This document shows, one piece after another, positions 1 to 11,991 of a stretch of DNA of 64,000 nt; within the stretch, counting starts at the first letter, position 1, and every line of letters starts with the position of its first letter. Location of the stretch: contig NC_091973.1 in the NCBI RefSeq assembly GCF_036711975.1, positions 124,001 to 188,000 of the forward strand, given 5' to 3'. This DNA is from Onthophagus taurus (lineage: Eukaryota; Arthropoda; Insecta; Coleoptera; Scarabaeidae). Below the pieces are notes generated by a model that was not told the DNA's origin, searched no databases, and worked only from the letters and a program-made list of their open reading frames with translations. The position numbers and the translations under genes are program-made.

Positions 1-256
1 TTGTGACAACTAAAATCAAATACGCTGTATGTGAATTAACTGGAAATAGTAGTCCAGTTAGTATTAATGATGTGTTTTGTAATTAATACTTTATCTATTA
101 AACCAATTTTGAATTAACACTTTTTATTTACAATTTTGATTAAATTAATATGAGTTGAAATGAATCAAAACAACTTATTTATTTAAAATTTATTTATTTA
201 ACAAGATATTTATGAAATCAGAGTGAAATTAACTAAGTTTTCTTATTTCACAAATT
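1..256. other. 3' flank of the MFSD6-like gene with a repeat end
   Basis: AT-rich non-coding DNA downstream of the transporter stop codon. Bases 1-33 read, on the minus strand, like the terminus of the family that starts CAGTGTTTGATTTTAGTTGT, also found near 27294, 40480, 46322 and 53157. The element is cut by the window edge. Nothing else recognised. Confidence 0.5.
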
Positions 257-3200
257 TTATTCCTTTTTATCGTCATTCTTTGGATTCTTTGAGTCATTTT
301 GTTCCTCTGTATCTTCATAGCCGAAATTAGTCGCGGATACTTTGGCAATTATAACTTCGTTATTTGGTAATGTTACAATTTCAAAATTCATCGAATCATC
401 ATTATCTTTAGTTTGGAATCTTTTTTCATCGATTTTTTTCGACTTTTCTTCTTGGCTGTTATCGTTTGAATTGTTTTGTTCTTCATAGCTCATATTATCT
501 ACAGAATCTTGGGAAATTATAACTTCATCTCTCGGTAATGTTATAGTATTAAAATTCTTTTTTTCGTCGCTTCTTTTCGGTGTTTCTTCTTGGTTGTTTT
601 CATCTTCACTATCAATATAAGCCAAATTAGTCATGGAAACTTCCGTGATTATAACCTCATCATTCGGTAATGTTACGACTTCAAAATCCATGGACTCAAC
701 GTTGTTTTCGGTTTGCGAATTTTCTTCGTCAGTCTTTTTCGGGGTTTGATCTTGATTGTTGTCGTTTTCTTTTTCTCCAACAACTTTTTTTTCGTTCAAA
801 ATCGATCGCTTTTTCATGTAAATGTGGTAAAAGCCCAAATAAAGGAATCCAGAGATACCACTTATACCCGAAAATACTTGGAAAGTGCCTCTTATTCCGA
901 TCATTTTGATGAAATAACCCCCAACTAAACTTCCAAAACTCTTACCAACCCCATAAAATAAGCCCCCGAATATTCCCTGAATTGTTGTGTCAGTTCTTTG
1001 CGTGGATAAACGCGCGGCGTAAGTGACAGCAGCCGTAAAACACAAAGACTGAGTAATACATTCCAACCCCTCAAAAATCAGCGCCAACCAAGGGTTATAA
1101 ATCAATGAATAGCCCAGCAATCGAATCACATAAGCAATAAAACCAATGAAAATCACATTTGCATGGCCGAGTTTTTTAATCAACGGCCCCGAAACGACAA
1201 GAATTGGTATTCCAAGTAACCCACCAGTCGTTATTGTTAATCCCATTAAAGATTTAGAACTACCCAAATCTTGGAGTAACCAAAAAAGAAAGCTTTCTAT
1301 GTAACCCCAAGCTGAACCTAAAAAAACAAAAATTTAAATTTACTTAAAAACACAAAAAATAATTACCTAATAAAAATACTGCAACAAAAACTGAAAATAA
1401 TTCGACGCTTAAAATTGATCGCACTTCCGAAACGACTTTTTGAGCTGGAGCTTTAAATTTCAAATTAATAAATAACATCATAATCCCGCTTAAGACTTTT
1501 AAAACCGCGTAAAGGTAAAAAACTGGGCGGAAGTCGGTGTATTTTTTCCCTATGCTTACGTAATCAATTAACCATCCGGATAATGGGGAACTTATTACGC
1601 CTCCTAAAGAAGCATAAATCTTTTGTAATCCGTAATCGGCTTTGTATTCCCTTAAAATGGCAATAACGGCACCCTCGAACATTGTGTAAGCTGTTCCGCC
1701 TATGATTGCAATAAAAACTCTCACGGCTAGGTAGGTCCAAAATGTGAATGAAGAATTAATATCGACCATTTTAAAACTGTTTGTGCATAACTTATTTCTT
1801 TCGGTTGTTGCGATGCACATTTTTTCGCACATTTCGGTAGCGTAAACATTTGTTTGGTTGTCCACAGCGAAAACATCTATTGAAATAGTTTCGTTTTTTA
1901 AAATTTGAAATCCATCACTACAAATTGGCGAATGTTTTTTCCCCTCATTAAAGTAATGCACATTGTAAGTGGTTTGATCGTCGAAAAAATATTTTTTCGA
2001 TTGCAAGTAAGCGTTTAATTTAGATCCGTTCTTCCAATTTCTTGAGTATTCACACGTATTGTTTGCATCATAGCAAGATAAATCAAAAACTTCTTTTCCT
2101 GGAAAATAATACACGCCATCTTCAAACTTCCTATACGCACTAAAATACTGTTCGTTGATTTTCAGCGTTTCATGAGATTCGGGGTGAAGCTCTTCTTTAA
2201 GAAACTCAAGATCTTTGGGAGAGAGAATATAATCTTTTGATGCTTCATTCTGTTCACTATAATAATTCGTTACGTATCTATCAACGGTTATATTTTCCGC
2301 ATTAAACGATGCGGGACATAAATATCCGCAAGATACTATGCTCAAAGAGACGTTATCGACGATAGCTTGTCTGTATGTTGTACATTCAGTCGCATTTGGG
2401 ATTATCAATTCCAAGGGTAGTCGTGAGGAACACGATAAACCAACGACAAGAGCCGAATGATAATAAACTTTTATTCTCCCTACCGGCACGTATAAGAGTA
2501 GAAGAGCCGTAATTCCTCCTACTATAGAAAATCCTGAGAGTAAAACCTAAAACAGAATTAAGATATTACATAAACATGTATATAAATCTTGTTTCTTTTG
2601 CATTTAACTCCGGATGTCATGTAACAAAAAGTAACCAAGTTGTACGTTAAATGTTTATGTATGTGCTAAAAACTTGTATATAGAATATATTATTCTTATT
2701 TTTTTGTTTAAAATTTTATTTTGTATCGGCATCCAAAATATTGCACGCGAGTTATGAATCACTCTGTATATATAATCTTGCGTTAAGTTTAGTACTTTGA
2801 GGACATTTGGTTACGTATTGTTTTTGAATTCCCGATTTGAATTGCAAAAGATAAAACTTAAATTAAATAATTATTTATTTTACTAAATAAAATTTTTGTC
2901 GAATATTAATATTTCTCGCTAATCCTTTCTTTTTAAATCGGTAAATAAACTTAAAAGGTTTTCGATTTAAAAATTCATTACGGAAAAATAACGCTAAAAT
3001 ACTGGTTTGATTTTTCAATCACCGTTTATACAGCTAATTCAGAAAGAATTCCTTTATTAACAATTACATTTTTTATTGAAACTTTACTCACCGAACAATC
3101 GGCTCGTTATCGGGTTAACGATAATTTGGAAAAAATTTTAGAATGCAAAAACAAGCGTATGTAATGGATTATTACTTTTTCTTTGCAAGCTCTTTTTGAT

Positions 3201-3770
3201 TAATTAAATGGAATTTAATTTTTTTTTTTGCTGTGTATTTTTAAATAACCTTTTGTTTATAAAAGAAAACAATGTCTACAATGTATATATATTTGCCTCG
3301 TAATTAAGAAGACGTTTATTATTGGTTACAAGTTAATCGACGTTGTTCGAGCTCAATAAGAACTGAGAGTTATGTAACAAAAGTTATGTCAATTTTGTGT
3401 TATTATCCTAACCATGATTACATTGCATATTTAAAATTATATTACAAAACATTTAATTAAACTTACCTTAAAATTACCAATTCTATCTGCCACTATTCCA
3501 GAAATGGGGGGCATAACTATTGTTACAATAGGCGTTACAGCTGACATAATGGCAGTTTCTTCAACATCAATTCCTAATTCTCTCATGTGAATTGTTAAAT
3601 ACGGATATAAAACGAGAATAGCTTAAAAGAATAAAAATAAATAAATTAAGAATCGACGCAGCTTTTTTCTTACTCGACATTTGCATAAAAAATAATATCT
3701 TAACTGGTAATAATTCCTTCAATTTGAAATCGTCGGTGATTCTTCTATAAAACATTTTGAAGTACCTCAT
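257..3770 (-). CDS. MFSD6-like major facilitator superfamily transporter
   Basis: Four coding exons on the minus strand: 3770-3674, 3621-3467, 2546-1367 and 1317-257, giving 830 residues with frame kept at every junction. The first exons hold a hydrophobic start and the motif MPPISGIVADRIG, typical of the MFS_1-like (MFSD6) family. The long exon carries a large, Cys- and Asn-rich extracellular loop and then FEGAVIAILREY and GGVISSPLSGWLIDY, also family signatures. The last exon has more membrane helices and a hydrophilic acidic tail of about 175 residues. The tail contains three diverged repeats around TLPxxEVII, near residues 699, 743 and 799. Vertebrate MFSD6 is an orphan transporter once proposed as an MHC class I receptor; the substrate is unknown. 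An AG just upstream of the start suggests a 5' UTR intron. The family call is firm, the exact orthologue less so. Confidence 0.85.
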
Positions 3771-5426
3771 GCTGAATCAGTTTCTGGAATGAAACATTAC
3801 ATTATAAAAAAGATTACTTGATAATTAATATAATTATGTTGAAATTAAAATAGCGCAATTTTCAATGAAAGAATCGCAATGTTGATGTTAGCCAAATTTT
3901 ATTTTAATACCATCAATTTATATAATGGTTATTTAGATTTTTTTTGTTATACATACCACGTAAATACTTTGTTTTAGTACATATTAAAACGAGTGTTAGC
4001 GCTACGAAATTGTATTGAAAACTACACCGTAATAATTATTGTCGATATTTAAGTGAATTTAGGTCGTAATCAAACCGAATCAAAAGTAAATGATTATTAA
4101 CAAAAAAATTTAAACGACATAAAAAATTATGCTGTATTGTAATACAATCTTTTTTTTTTTTTGGAATATTTTAGAACTGATTGTCGAGGTATTCGTTAAC
4201 AATATGTTGGGTATTACGTGTATAGAATTTCAAATATGAGCTGTCGGAGGAGGTTGATTCAAAGTGATTTTATTAAAAAAAAAAGTGATAGTGTTCTTTA
4301 CATTGATTAAAAGACACGCATGGGTTAAAGAGATAACTTTGTCTTTTAAAGAAACTATAAACAATGTAATTAATCGTATTGTTTGTTAAGTTACGAGATA
4401 AAAGAATATTTTATTTTTTAGATTATATTAAAGAAAAAAATGTTATCCATGTTCTTGCCGCGAATAAACGTTATTAATTCCAAAGTGTTTAGCCAATTTG
4501 ACTAATAAGTTAAGAGGAAAAAGCAAAAATATTTTTCAAAAATCAAGAAAAACAGGGTATTGCTTTTTGGCGAACACTGTATTGCTATGTTCAAATTAAT
4601 TTATTTAATTAATTTTCAATATTATTTATTTTGAATGATAAAGATCGAAACTTAACGAAACGGAATGCTCGGTATAAACTAGTTTTTGAACTAGGACGTT
4701 ATGTATACAAAAAATTAAATCTAACGGTAACGCAAAATTAATGAGGATCCGAAGGATTCCATTCGAAAACGAGACGAGTTTAAAAACTTTTGTTGAAGGT
4801 TAACACGAAGATGTTTCTCACTTACCTGGGACTTTTTTCGACTAATTTGCGACTTATTATCTTACGAATTGTTTTTCCGTTTAAATAATTTGATTTTGTT
4901 AAAATAAATTTTTTTATTCAAATAATTTTTTGTCTAGATATCTTTTTTTAATTAAAAAAAAACTAAGTTCAACAATAGACCATCACTGCAAATTGTGCAC
5001 TATTGGCGATGTGAGCTATAGAACAACTATTGCCGTCCACTTCTACACACTGTATAACCGTTTTATTCAACGTTTCGATTATTCGTCGATGATATTTCAT
5101 TATTTTTAGTTCACATAGTTCTTTTTATCGCCAATTACACCGCTAATAATAAAATTCCAAAAAAAGGAATTTCAATTATTTCAAATATTTTGTACAATGA
5201 ATAATTTTGGGAGCGATAATTTTTAGATATTTGTGTATTTTAAGAATAAAACTTGATAATTTTAATACAAAATAAAGATGAATGAAATTAGCTCTCGGTG
5301 AGGCGCACGAGAGAAAGCTTATTCTAGTAACTTTAACAAAATATTAATTACTTCAAAACGTTTTTTAATTTGAAATAAATTCAATTAATTATTTTATTCT
5401 TGAAGAAAGGTTGAGTAATCTTAGTA

Positions 5427-6250
5427 AATGTTGGGCAAGAACATCTTTCATGTATGTCACCGACCTACTTAACTCGAGCTTAACAAAAAGTCGACGTTAA
5501 CGATAAACTCATCGACAATTTTTAATTAATTAAGATTAATTTTGATGTGCTTCATTAACTTGATTTATTTTAATTAGGATTTCAAGCTTTAAAAATTAAT
5601 TGCCATCTCTTGATGTTATTCAGTAATATTGCAAAGAATCCTAGAATGAAATAAGTGAGTATGCAACTAACTTGACTTTATCGCTAAAATTATAATTATT
5701 TATAAATACAAAATAACGCGAAATTTTTAAAAAATCATATTGATTGTATTTTTAAGAATCTTGATATGATATGTATGTCAAATTGAAGCTTAGAGATTCT
5801 AGTTTATGGAATGATATAAAAACTATAAGATAATATTATTCAAATTGCTAGGAAAAAATTATTACTAGAAACATAGAAACATTCGGGTTTAGGCGTGCGG
5901 CTCTTCTAGTTCTAGGTCTAATATTCATTCTAACAATTAAAACTAGAACTAACATTAGATCTAGAACTAAAACGTGCTGACTTATCAATGTAGCAATCCT
6001 TTTAGATTCAACCGTCTTTGGGGTAAGAACTAAGAACATTTTTCATGTATGTCGCCGATCTACTAACTGTAACCTTAACAAAAAATCGACATTAACGATA
6101 GTGTGCTTCATTGACTTGATTTATTATAATTAAGATTTGAAGCTTCAAAATTTAATTGCCATCTTTTGATGTTACTGAATGATATTGAAAAGAATCCTTG
6201 AATGAGTATGCAACTAACTTTACTTTATCACTAATTTATTCCTAAATATA
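5427..6250. repeat. Diverged direct duplication of about 230-260 bp
   Basis: The block starting near 5427 (AGAACATCTTTCATGTATGT) recurs from about 6022 (AGAACATTTTTCATGTATGT). Both run through TAACAAAAAxTCGACxTTAACGATA, TTGCCATCTxTTGATGTTA and ATGCAACTAACTT. The second copy lacks an internal segment of about 40 bp. The copies differ by many substitutions, so the duplication is not recent. Confidence 0.7.
5864..5920. repeat. Palindromic repeat family A, copy 1
   Basis: Contains GAAACATTCGGGTTTAGGCG, GTGCGGCTCTTC and TAGTTCTAGGTCTA. This matches the dispersed family seen at 34345-34640, 38941, 43194, 44946, 63241 and 63584. A degenerate TAGAACTA-type tail follows to about 5970. Confidence 0.65.
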
Positions 6251-6580
6251 TATGTATATAATTAATTATTAAATTTCAATTATATTATTTAATAAATGTG
6301 TATTAATATATGTGTTATTGAGTATATAAAAATAACATAGACAGATATGGCATAAATCATATGCGCGGCAAAGTGCGCGATCGTTCCGTCTGGTTCCGTC
6401 GGGGAATTGGAGGCGATTGGAGGAATTGGAGAGTGACAGAGAGTGAGTTTACTGGTGTTGCTTATATTTGGTTGTTTTCATCTGTCAAACGGGAATCAAA
6501 AGAATTCTCCTCATTCCGCAAAATTAAATTTATTCGAAAATATGAAATCAAGCCGAGTATAAATATGAGAATACTTTAAC

Positions 6581-9500
6581 ATGTCTCAAATTTCGAAAAA
6601 CTGGTATTTTCCTGGCTTACAAAGAGAGGAAGCAGAACGCAAACTAAAAGAAGGTAGAATTGCAAACTCTTTAAATGCTTTGTTTGATAATAAATGAATT
6701 ATTTTAGAATCTCGACAAAGTGGCACCTTCTTAGTACGGGATAGTACATCTTCTAATGGGGACTTTGTGTTATCGGTTTTACACAAAGATGAAGTCACAC
6801 ACTTTCAAATACGTAGATGTACCATTGATGATGCGTTTTTCTCTATAGATCAAAATACGAAAATCCTTGGCCTCGATAGCCTTATCGAACATTATCAAAA
6901 CTCCACCGATGGTGTCGATGGAACTTTTAAGTTAACGGAACACTGCCTCGGGCAACCCCCGCCTCAAGATGCATGCCTCTTAGGTCGTGAAAACTTATTA
7001 CACAGAGCGACAACGCAAGGAAATTATAAGGTTGTTACCGAATTGATTAAGAGTGGAAAAAATTTGGAGTTTAAAAATCAACGCGGTCAAACAGCTGCTC
7101 ATATAGCTAGTATACAAGGCAAAAATGATATTTTATTAAAACTAATCGAAAGTGGAGCTAGCGTAAATTCACGGGATACATCCGGACACACGCCGTTACA
7201 TGTAAGCTTTATTTCATTTCATTCATTATAATCAATTCATAATCAACATATTCTTTTAGTACGCTTGTCAATATAACTACCCGTTAACAGTACGATTATT
7301 AGTCCAAGTGGGCGGCGCAAATATTCAAGCCCGTAACACTGAAAACGGCCGAGTAGCGCTTCATGAAGCCGCTAGTCGCGGTAACAAACAAGTGATTCAA
7401 GAATTACTAAGTTTGAACGCACCCTGTAAACCCCGCACCACAAATAAGCAATTCCCCGTCGATTTAGCCAGAGAAAACGGCCATTTAGATTGTGTTTCAA
7501 TGCTACTAAATTATAAGAGTCCAGTGCCGAAAACGAACCGAAACCATTGGTTCCACGGAACGATGAGCCGGCAGGAAGCGGAAAGACTAATCAACGAGTA
7601 CGACCCAGCAACTGGTACTTTTTTGGTTCGGTTTAGTGAGCGCAATAAAAACACTGTCCTAACTTTAAAAGCTGACACTTGTTATTACAATTACATCATC
7701 CAAAACGAAAGGACGTATTACTTCATCGACGACGGGCCGTACTTGGATTCATTGGAACACGTTATTGAGTATTATAGTTTTATAAGTGATGGTTTACCGA
7801 CAACTCTTAACAATCCAGTTCCGCCTAAACCAAAACCTTCCGTTCCCGACGTAAGTCTTGAATTATTCTCATCAAAACGAACTTTAAAATATTAATGTTA
7901 ATAATATTAATGCTTTAGTTTTCAACAATTCCACGAACAAAAAATAAAAAAGTATTATCTACATCGATATCATCGCAAGATCTCTTTACAACGAGCATAG
8001 AGCAGCAATTTAACAGCATTTCATTTAAAACGAATATTTCGGGAATCAATAACAATAATTACATGCAGTCGGAAGCAACAAATTTAGGGTGTAGCTCAGA
8101 GACCGCGGAAATAGTATCGGAAGAACCTAACAATGACTACATCCTATACGGAGCGTTGGAATTTAACAGTAAAATCGGACAAGGCGAATTCGGAGCCGTT
8201 TACGAAGGGATTTACACAAAATCAAACGGCGACCGCGTTACGGTCGCTTTGAAAACGTTACATTCGACTGAAAACGGTATGGTACTTCAAGAATCGTTCG
8301 AGAAGGAAGCGCAGTTAATGAAAAAAATTAATCATCACTGTATAGTTAAGTTTATTGGATTGTCTAAAGGTCCCATGTGGGTTATGGTGACGGAGTTGGT
8401 TCCTTTAGGATCAATGCTAAATTATATTATTAATAATAAGGAAAGAATCATTCCTGGATATGAATTTAAAATATGGGCAGCACAAATTGCATGTGGTAAG
8501 TATTTACACTTTCAAATCATTCAAAAATCTATAATATTCCTGCCAAAAGTCCCACAAATTAAGAGATCGATATCTTCGCAACTGTTGAAATAGTTGAAAT
8601 TGATTATTGTTGGAGATACGACAAAATGGTATAGAAGGATATTGTATTTATGATACTGTTTTATCATGAAAAATGATTAATTTTAGTCGTTTAAATAAGT
8701 GATCCGTCAGTTTACAAATATGTAACAATTATATAATCAAATTAATCATTTTTATATAACAAACATATATACCTACAAAGATTAGCAAGAATAGCTTTGT
8801 CAGGGTGATGTTTTTCAATAAAAGGCTGCACATCATTCCACTTACTGCAAATATCCTTTATTGCTGCAGTTGAACTATCTGGCACCTCATGTTATTTTGG
8901 CGAATGCTTCTCCTCCACAACTTTCATCTGCTCAAGTTCTTCTGGAGTGAGTTCTTAGCTGTGGTTCTGCAGTAACTCCACCACATCATTCTTGATGATT
9001 TCGAACTCCAAACTTTTGTCAATGTTTACAATGTTTGGTAACACACCTGCCTCCTCCACAAAATCTTTAAAATGTCTGTCAGGTACAGAAGTTGACCAAA
9101 GGTTTCTTCATGCTGACTACAATGTACGGCAAAAGATAATTGTTCCAGGCTTCGAAGTCGCCAAAGATTGTTTCTTACATCACGAACAATACTTGGGGTG
9201 GCCGACGTTTACGAAGCAAACAAAGATTTTCCCGTAATTTTTTACATCGAACGGTTGCGAAGATATCGATTTCTAACTTCACATTTGGCACGGATAGTAC
9301 AAATAAATACTCACTGTACTTTTAAGATGGTACATATTTGATTTCCTTTGGTATTTTTTTAGTAATAGATGGATAAATGATGTAAGTAAAAAAATGTGCG
9401 TTTTGTTCGTTTTATAATATATTTACTTTCTTTAAAAAAATTACCTTATTATTAATTTTTTTGATTTTTCTTTAGGTATGAAATATTTGGAAGAACAAAG

Positions 9501-10087
9501 ATTTGTCCATCGCGACTTGGCGGCAAGGAACATTCTTTTGTCATCAGCAAATCAAGCGAAAATCAGTGATTTTGGTCTATCCAGGGCGTTACAAGCCGAT
9601 TCCGATTATTACAAGTATAGATCAAAAAATACAGCAATAACTAAAAGAGACACGAAAAAGATTTTTTTTTATTTTCATAGAAATGTTTGTGGAGGAAAAT
9701 GGCCATTAAAATGGTACGCCCCGGAATCGTATAATTACGGCGTCTTCTCTCATAAAAGCGATGTATGGAGTTACGGTGTTACTTTATGGGAGATGTATTC
9801 CTTAGGAGAACAACCTTACGGTGATATGCCCGGTCATGAAGTACGTTTCGTTATTTTTCGTTTCGTAAATAAAAAATTTTATTTTTTAGGCGATAAAATT
9901 GATTGATAGAAACGAAAGGCTGCAGCAGCCGAAAGATTGCCCAGATCACGTTTACTCCATAATGTTGCGTTGTTGGAAATATGACAAAAACGATAGGCCA
10001 ACGTTTGAAGAGTTACAAGAAATGTGGGAAGCTGATAGCATGTATACCAACATAAGAGAACTTATAGAGGAGAGGAGTTTAACGTAG
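6581..10087 (+). CDS. shark: Shark: SH2-ankyrin-SH2 non-receptor tyrosine kinase
   Basis: Seven coding exons: 6581-6653, 6708-7201, 7260-7850, 7919-8495, 9476-9614, 9681-9840 and 9890-10087, giving 743 residues in frame throughout. Domain order is diagnostic. A first SH2 domain (from NWYFPG, with GTFLVRDS) is followed by ankyrin repeats ([31 protein letters not shown]). A second SH2 starts near residue 283 ([25 protein letters not shown]). The kinase domain starts near residue 458, with glycine loop GQGEFG, VALK lysine, [11 protein letters not shown] and [10 protein letters not shown], so it looks active. Drosophila Shark links ITAM-type receptors such as Draper to engulfment and acts in dorsal closure. 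Intron 5 (9615-9680) is only 66 nt, a multiple of three and free of stops. Intron 4 holds transposon debris. Confidence 0.95.
8770..9085 (-). mobile_element. Tigger/pogo-like DNA transposon relic in Shark intron 4
   Basis: The minus strand of the intron reads as a diverged C-terminal transposase piece: [29 protein letters not shown], then a stop, [18 protein letters not shown], another stop, and [10 protein letters not shown]. This order (nDVVELLxxHxxELTxEEL ... [10 protein letters not shown]) is the tail of Tigger/jerky-type transposases of the pogo group. At least two in-frame stops and the absence of the catalytic core mark it as dead. The family call rests on remembered motif order only. 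Confidence 0.6.
9148..9230. repeat. Palindromic repeat family B, partial copy
   Basis: CTTCGAAGTCGCC, TTTCTTACATCACGAACAAT, ACTTGGGGTGGCCGACGTTT and ACGAAGCAAACAAAG match the family B copies at about 26306, 26730 and 39012. It lies beside the Tigger relic in the same intron. Confidence 0.7.
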
Positions 10088-11282
10088 TCTATAAAATATT
10101 ATTAAAACATTACGAAAGTGCCAATTTTTATACTTATTGAAATTATATTGATACGCATATATTTTATACGATTGTTTATGGAGATAATAATATATTTTAA
10201 CTATGTGATAATTATAGCCAGACGAATTTTTAATTAAACATTTCATGTGAAGCAAAATTGTTGCCGTCTTATTCAATTGATTCTAATCTATCTTTTGGTG
10301 CAATATGTCTGCTTTTAATTCATTCCATTAAATATGGTCAATAAGGTATTTTGTTCATGATTGTCATTCTATACTGTAATTTAATAAAGAAATTTGTTGA
10401 ATGAAAAATTATTTGATTTTTGTCATTTAGCGAAGAAATTCTAATATTCACAGAACAGTAGTATAGAGAAGTTCGCACTATGTGTTAAGCAACACTATCC
10501 CTTCTAGATTATATTCCTAATATTCCAGGGTTGTTCCTGTTCTCTGCGTATAACATGACCATCCGAACATTTTTATTTCGGTAGTATAAAGTTTTTCCAT
10601 ATTAGTTATGATTTTGTGTGCATTTTATGCAATTTTTTATATTAACCATTTTGGGAAAACCCCACTGACTGTATGCTCCACGTCGGCTTCCAGCTTTAAA
10701 AGGCATATACCCTTTTTTTATGTCGATATAGCGGAATTTCGAGAAAACCCGCACTTTCTAATTCAAGATGGCGCTTGCGTCCCCCTATCGGCCATCTTAG
10801 AAACCTGAAAATACTTTCCAGGATTTTCCCTTACAATTAGCCACTTTAGATATTAAATGTTTTACCGCAAGTCTTTACAACGAGCAGTTCCCGAGATACA
10901 GTACTTTGCACGCTTATTTTTCCATTCTGTACATTATCGTATAGGTTTTTGTATTCTTGATAGCTTGATAGCCCAGACGTCTGGTTACTTGTATGGCTGT
11001 GCGTTGTGACTGCTATGGCTCTCTAATAAAGAAAATTTTTGTCTTAATCAAAAGACTTTTTTTTATAAGTTACTTCATTGGTAACTAATTTATTAAAAAT
11101 AAGTTGTGGAAGTATAAAAACATATTCATATTATTTGGTTATTGTATGTGTTAAGTTGGTACCATGAGTTGGCAACATTGTATGCTAGACGAAAAAGCGT
11201 TACCGTCGAAAATTTGACATTTCTTTGTAGGAAGTGTTTTGCTGTTTATTTTTCAATTTTCCTAATAATTTTCCGATACAAT
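10088..11282. other. Intergenic: Shark 3' end, repeat-like block, promoter of next gene
   Basis: After the Shark poly(A) signal at 10383 comes a block (about 10440-10980) with a small inverted repeat, AAGATGGCG (10768) against GGCCATCTT (10791), and GAGCAGTTCCCGAGATAC. It looks like a mobile-element remnant, but no family can be named. The promoter and 5' UTR of the gene at 11283 should lie at about 11050-11282. Confidence 0.4.
10383..10388 (+). terminator. Poly(A) signal AATAAA, Shark
   Basis: First canonical AATAAA after the Shark stop codon, about 300 bases downstream. Confidence 0.5.
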
Positions 11283-11991
11283 ATGGCCAATGCGAATGGG
11301 GCAAATCAGCCTCCCGAAAATGCTAATGAGGATGTGTTTTTTCCCGTACGTGAAGGAAGTTTCTTCAAACAAATCGGTGAAATTTGTGGCTTATACAAAA
11401 CGATGGGTAAGCAAACTTTTTTTTTGAATTTAATCTCTATTTTATAACTTTTTTTTAAAATTTTAGTTGTTGTAAGTCCATATACTTCAATATATCTTTA
11501 CGGCGTTGAAGTGGGAGCAATATTATACCTAGACGATGGAGAGACAGTATTGGGAAGGGTTGGGGAAATTGTGCGGCCTTTACGATTCTTAGTTGAAATG
11601 TCCACCCACAGAGAAGTTACCGATTTAGCAGTACGGACACCAGTTTATATGCGAAAATTCTTATTAGCTCGAAGTCAAAGGAATACAGCAGTAAGTGAAT
11701 TGACTAAAATTATTATTATCGAAATTAATTATTTCGTCCAAACAGGTTTTTGAAAGAGAAAGAACCTTGCAATGTTTTTATACAAAAATCACCAACACTT
11801 TTTATGGTGCCTATCAAGTTGAATATTCGGATTCAACTGCTCGTCAACTTAAGCTTCGTGAGATGTACAGCGAGTTCCTTGATGTGTTCCATGGCCATGG
11901 AATACAAGGTTCTAGCGTGAAAAGTACCATTGCTGGGGAAGAGCCTGAAGATAAATATGAAACAAAAATTCATTTAATTTATCCTGATTAA
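11283..11991 (+). CDS. Uncharacterised 197-residue protein
   Basis: Three exons, 11283-11406, 11467-11690 and 11746-11991, joined by clean GT-AG introns of 60 and 55 nt. The frame holds throughout, so this is a real spliced gene. I chose the ATG at 11283 (protein starts MANANGANQPPENANEDVFF). An in-frame ATG at 11142 would add 47 residues with a hydrophobic stretch, but its context is weaker. The protein has a short Asn/Glu-rich start, then a compact mixed segment (SIYLYGVEVGAILYLDDGE, GRVGEIVRPLRFLVEM). The C-terminal half has ERERTLQCFYTKITNTFYGA, REMYSEFLDVF and ends KIHLIYPD. I see no signal peptide, membrane helix in the short form, zinc finger or catalytic motif. A faint resemblance to the GAR1 core (YLEN...GKVDEI) is too weak to use. 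Function unknown. Confidence 0.75.

Larger units (their letters stand above)
3771..6580. other. Intergenic space between divergent MFSD6-like and Shark genes
   Basis: About 2.8 kb, very AT-rich, with no credible exon. It should contain both promoters. It holds a diverged direct duplication (about 5427-5690 and 6022-6250) and one copy of palindromic repeat family A between the two halves. Confidence 0.6.

Noticed and set aside
11142-11282. Upstream in-frame ATG adding 47 residues to the unknown protein
   Set aside because: Weaker start context and leader-like composition. The start at 11283 gives a more normal N-terminus. Kept as a possibility only.
11500-11690. Similarity of the unknown protein to GAR1
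   Set aside because: Only a few residues (YLxD...GxVxEI) agree and the glycine/arginine-rich ends are absent.
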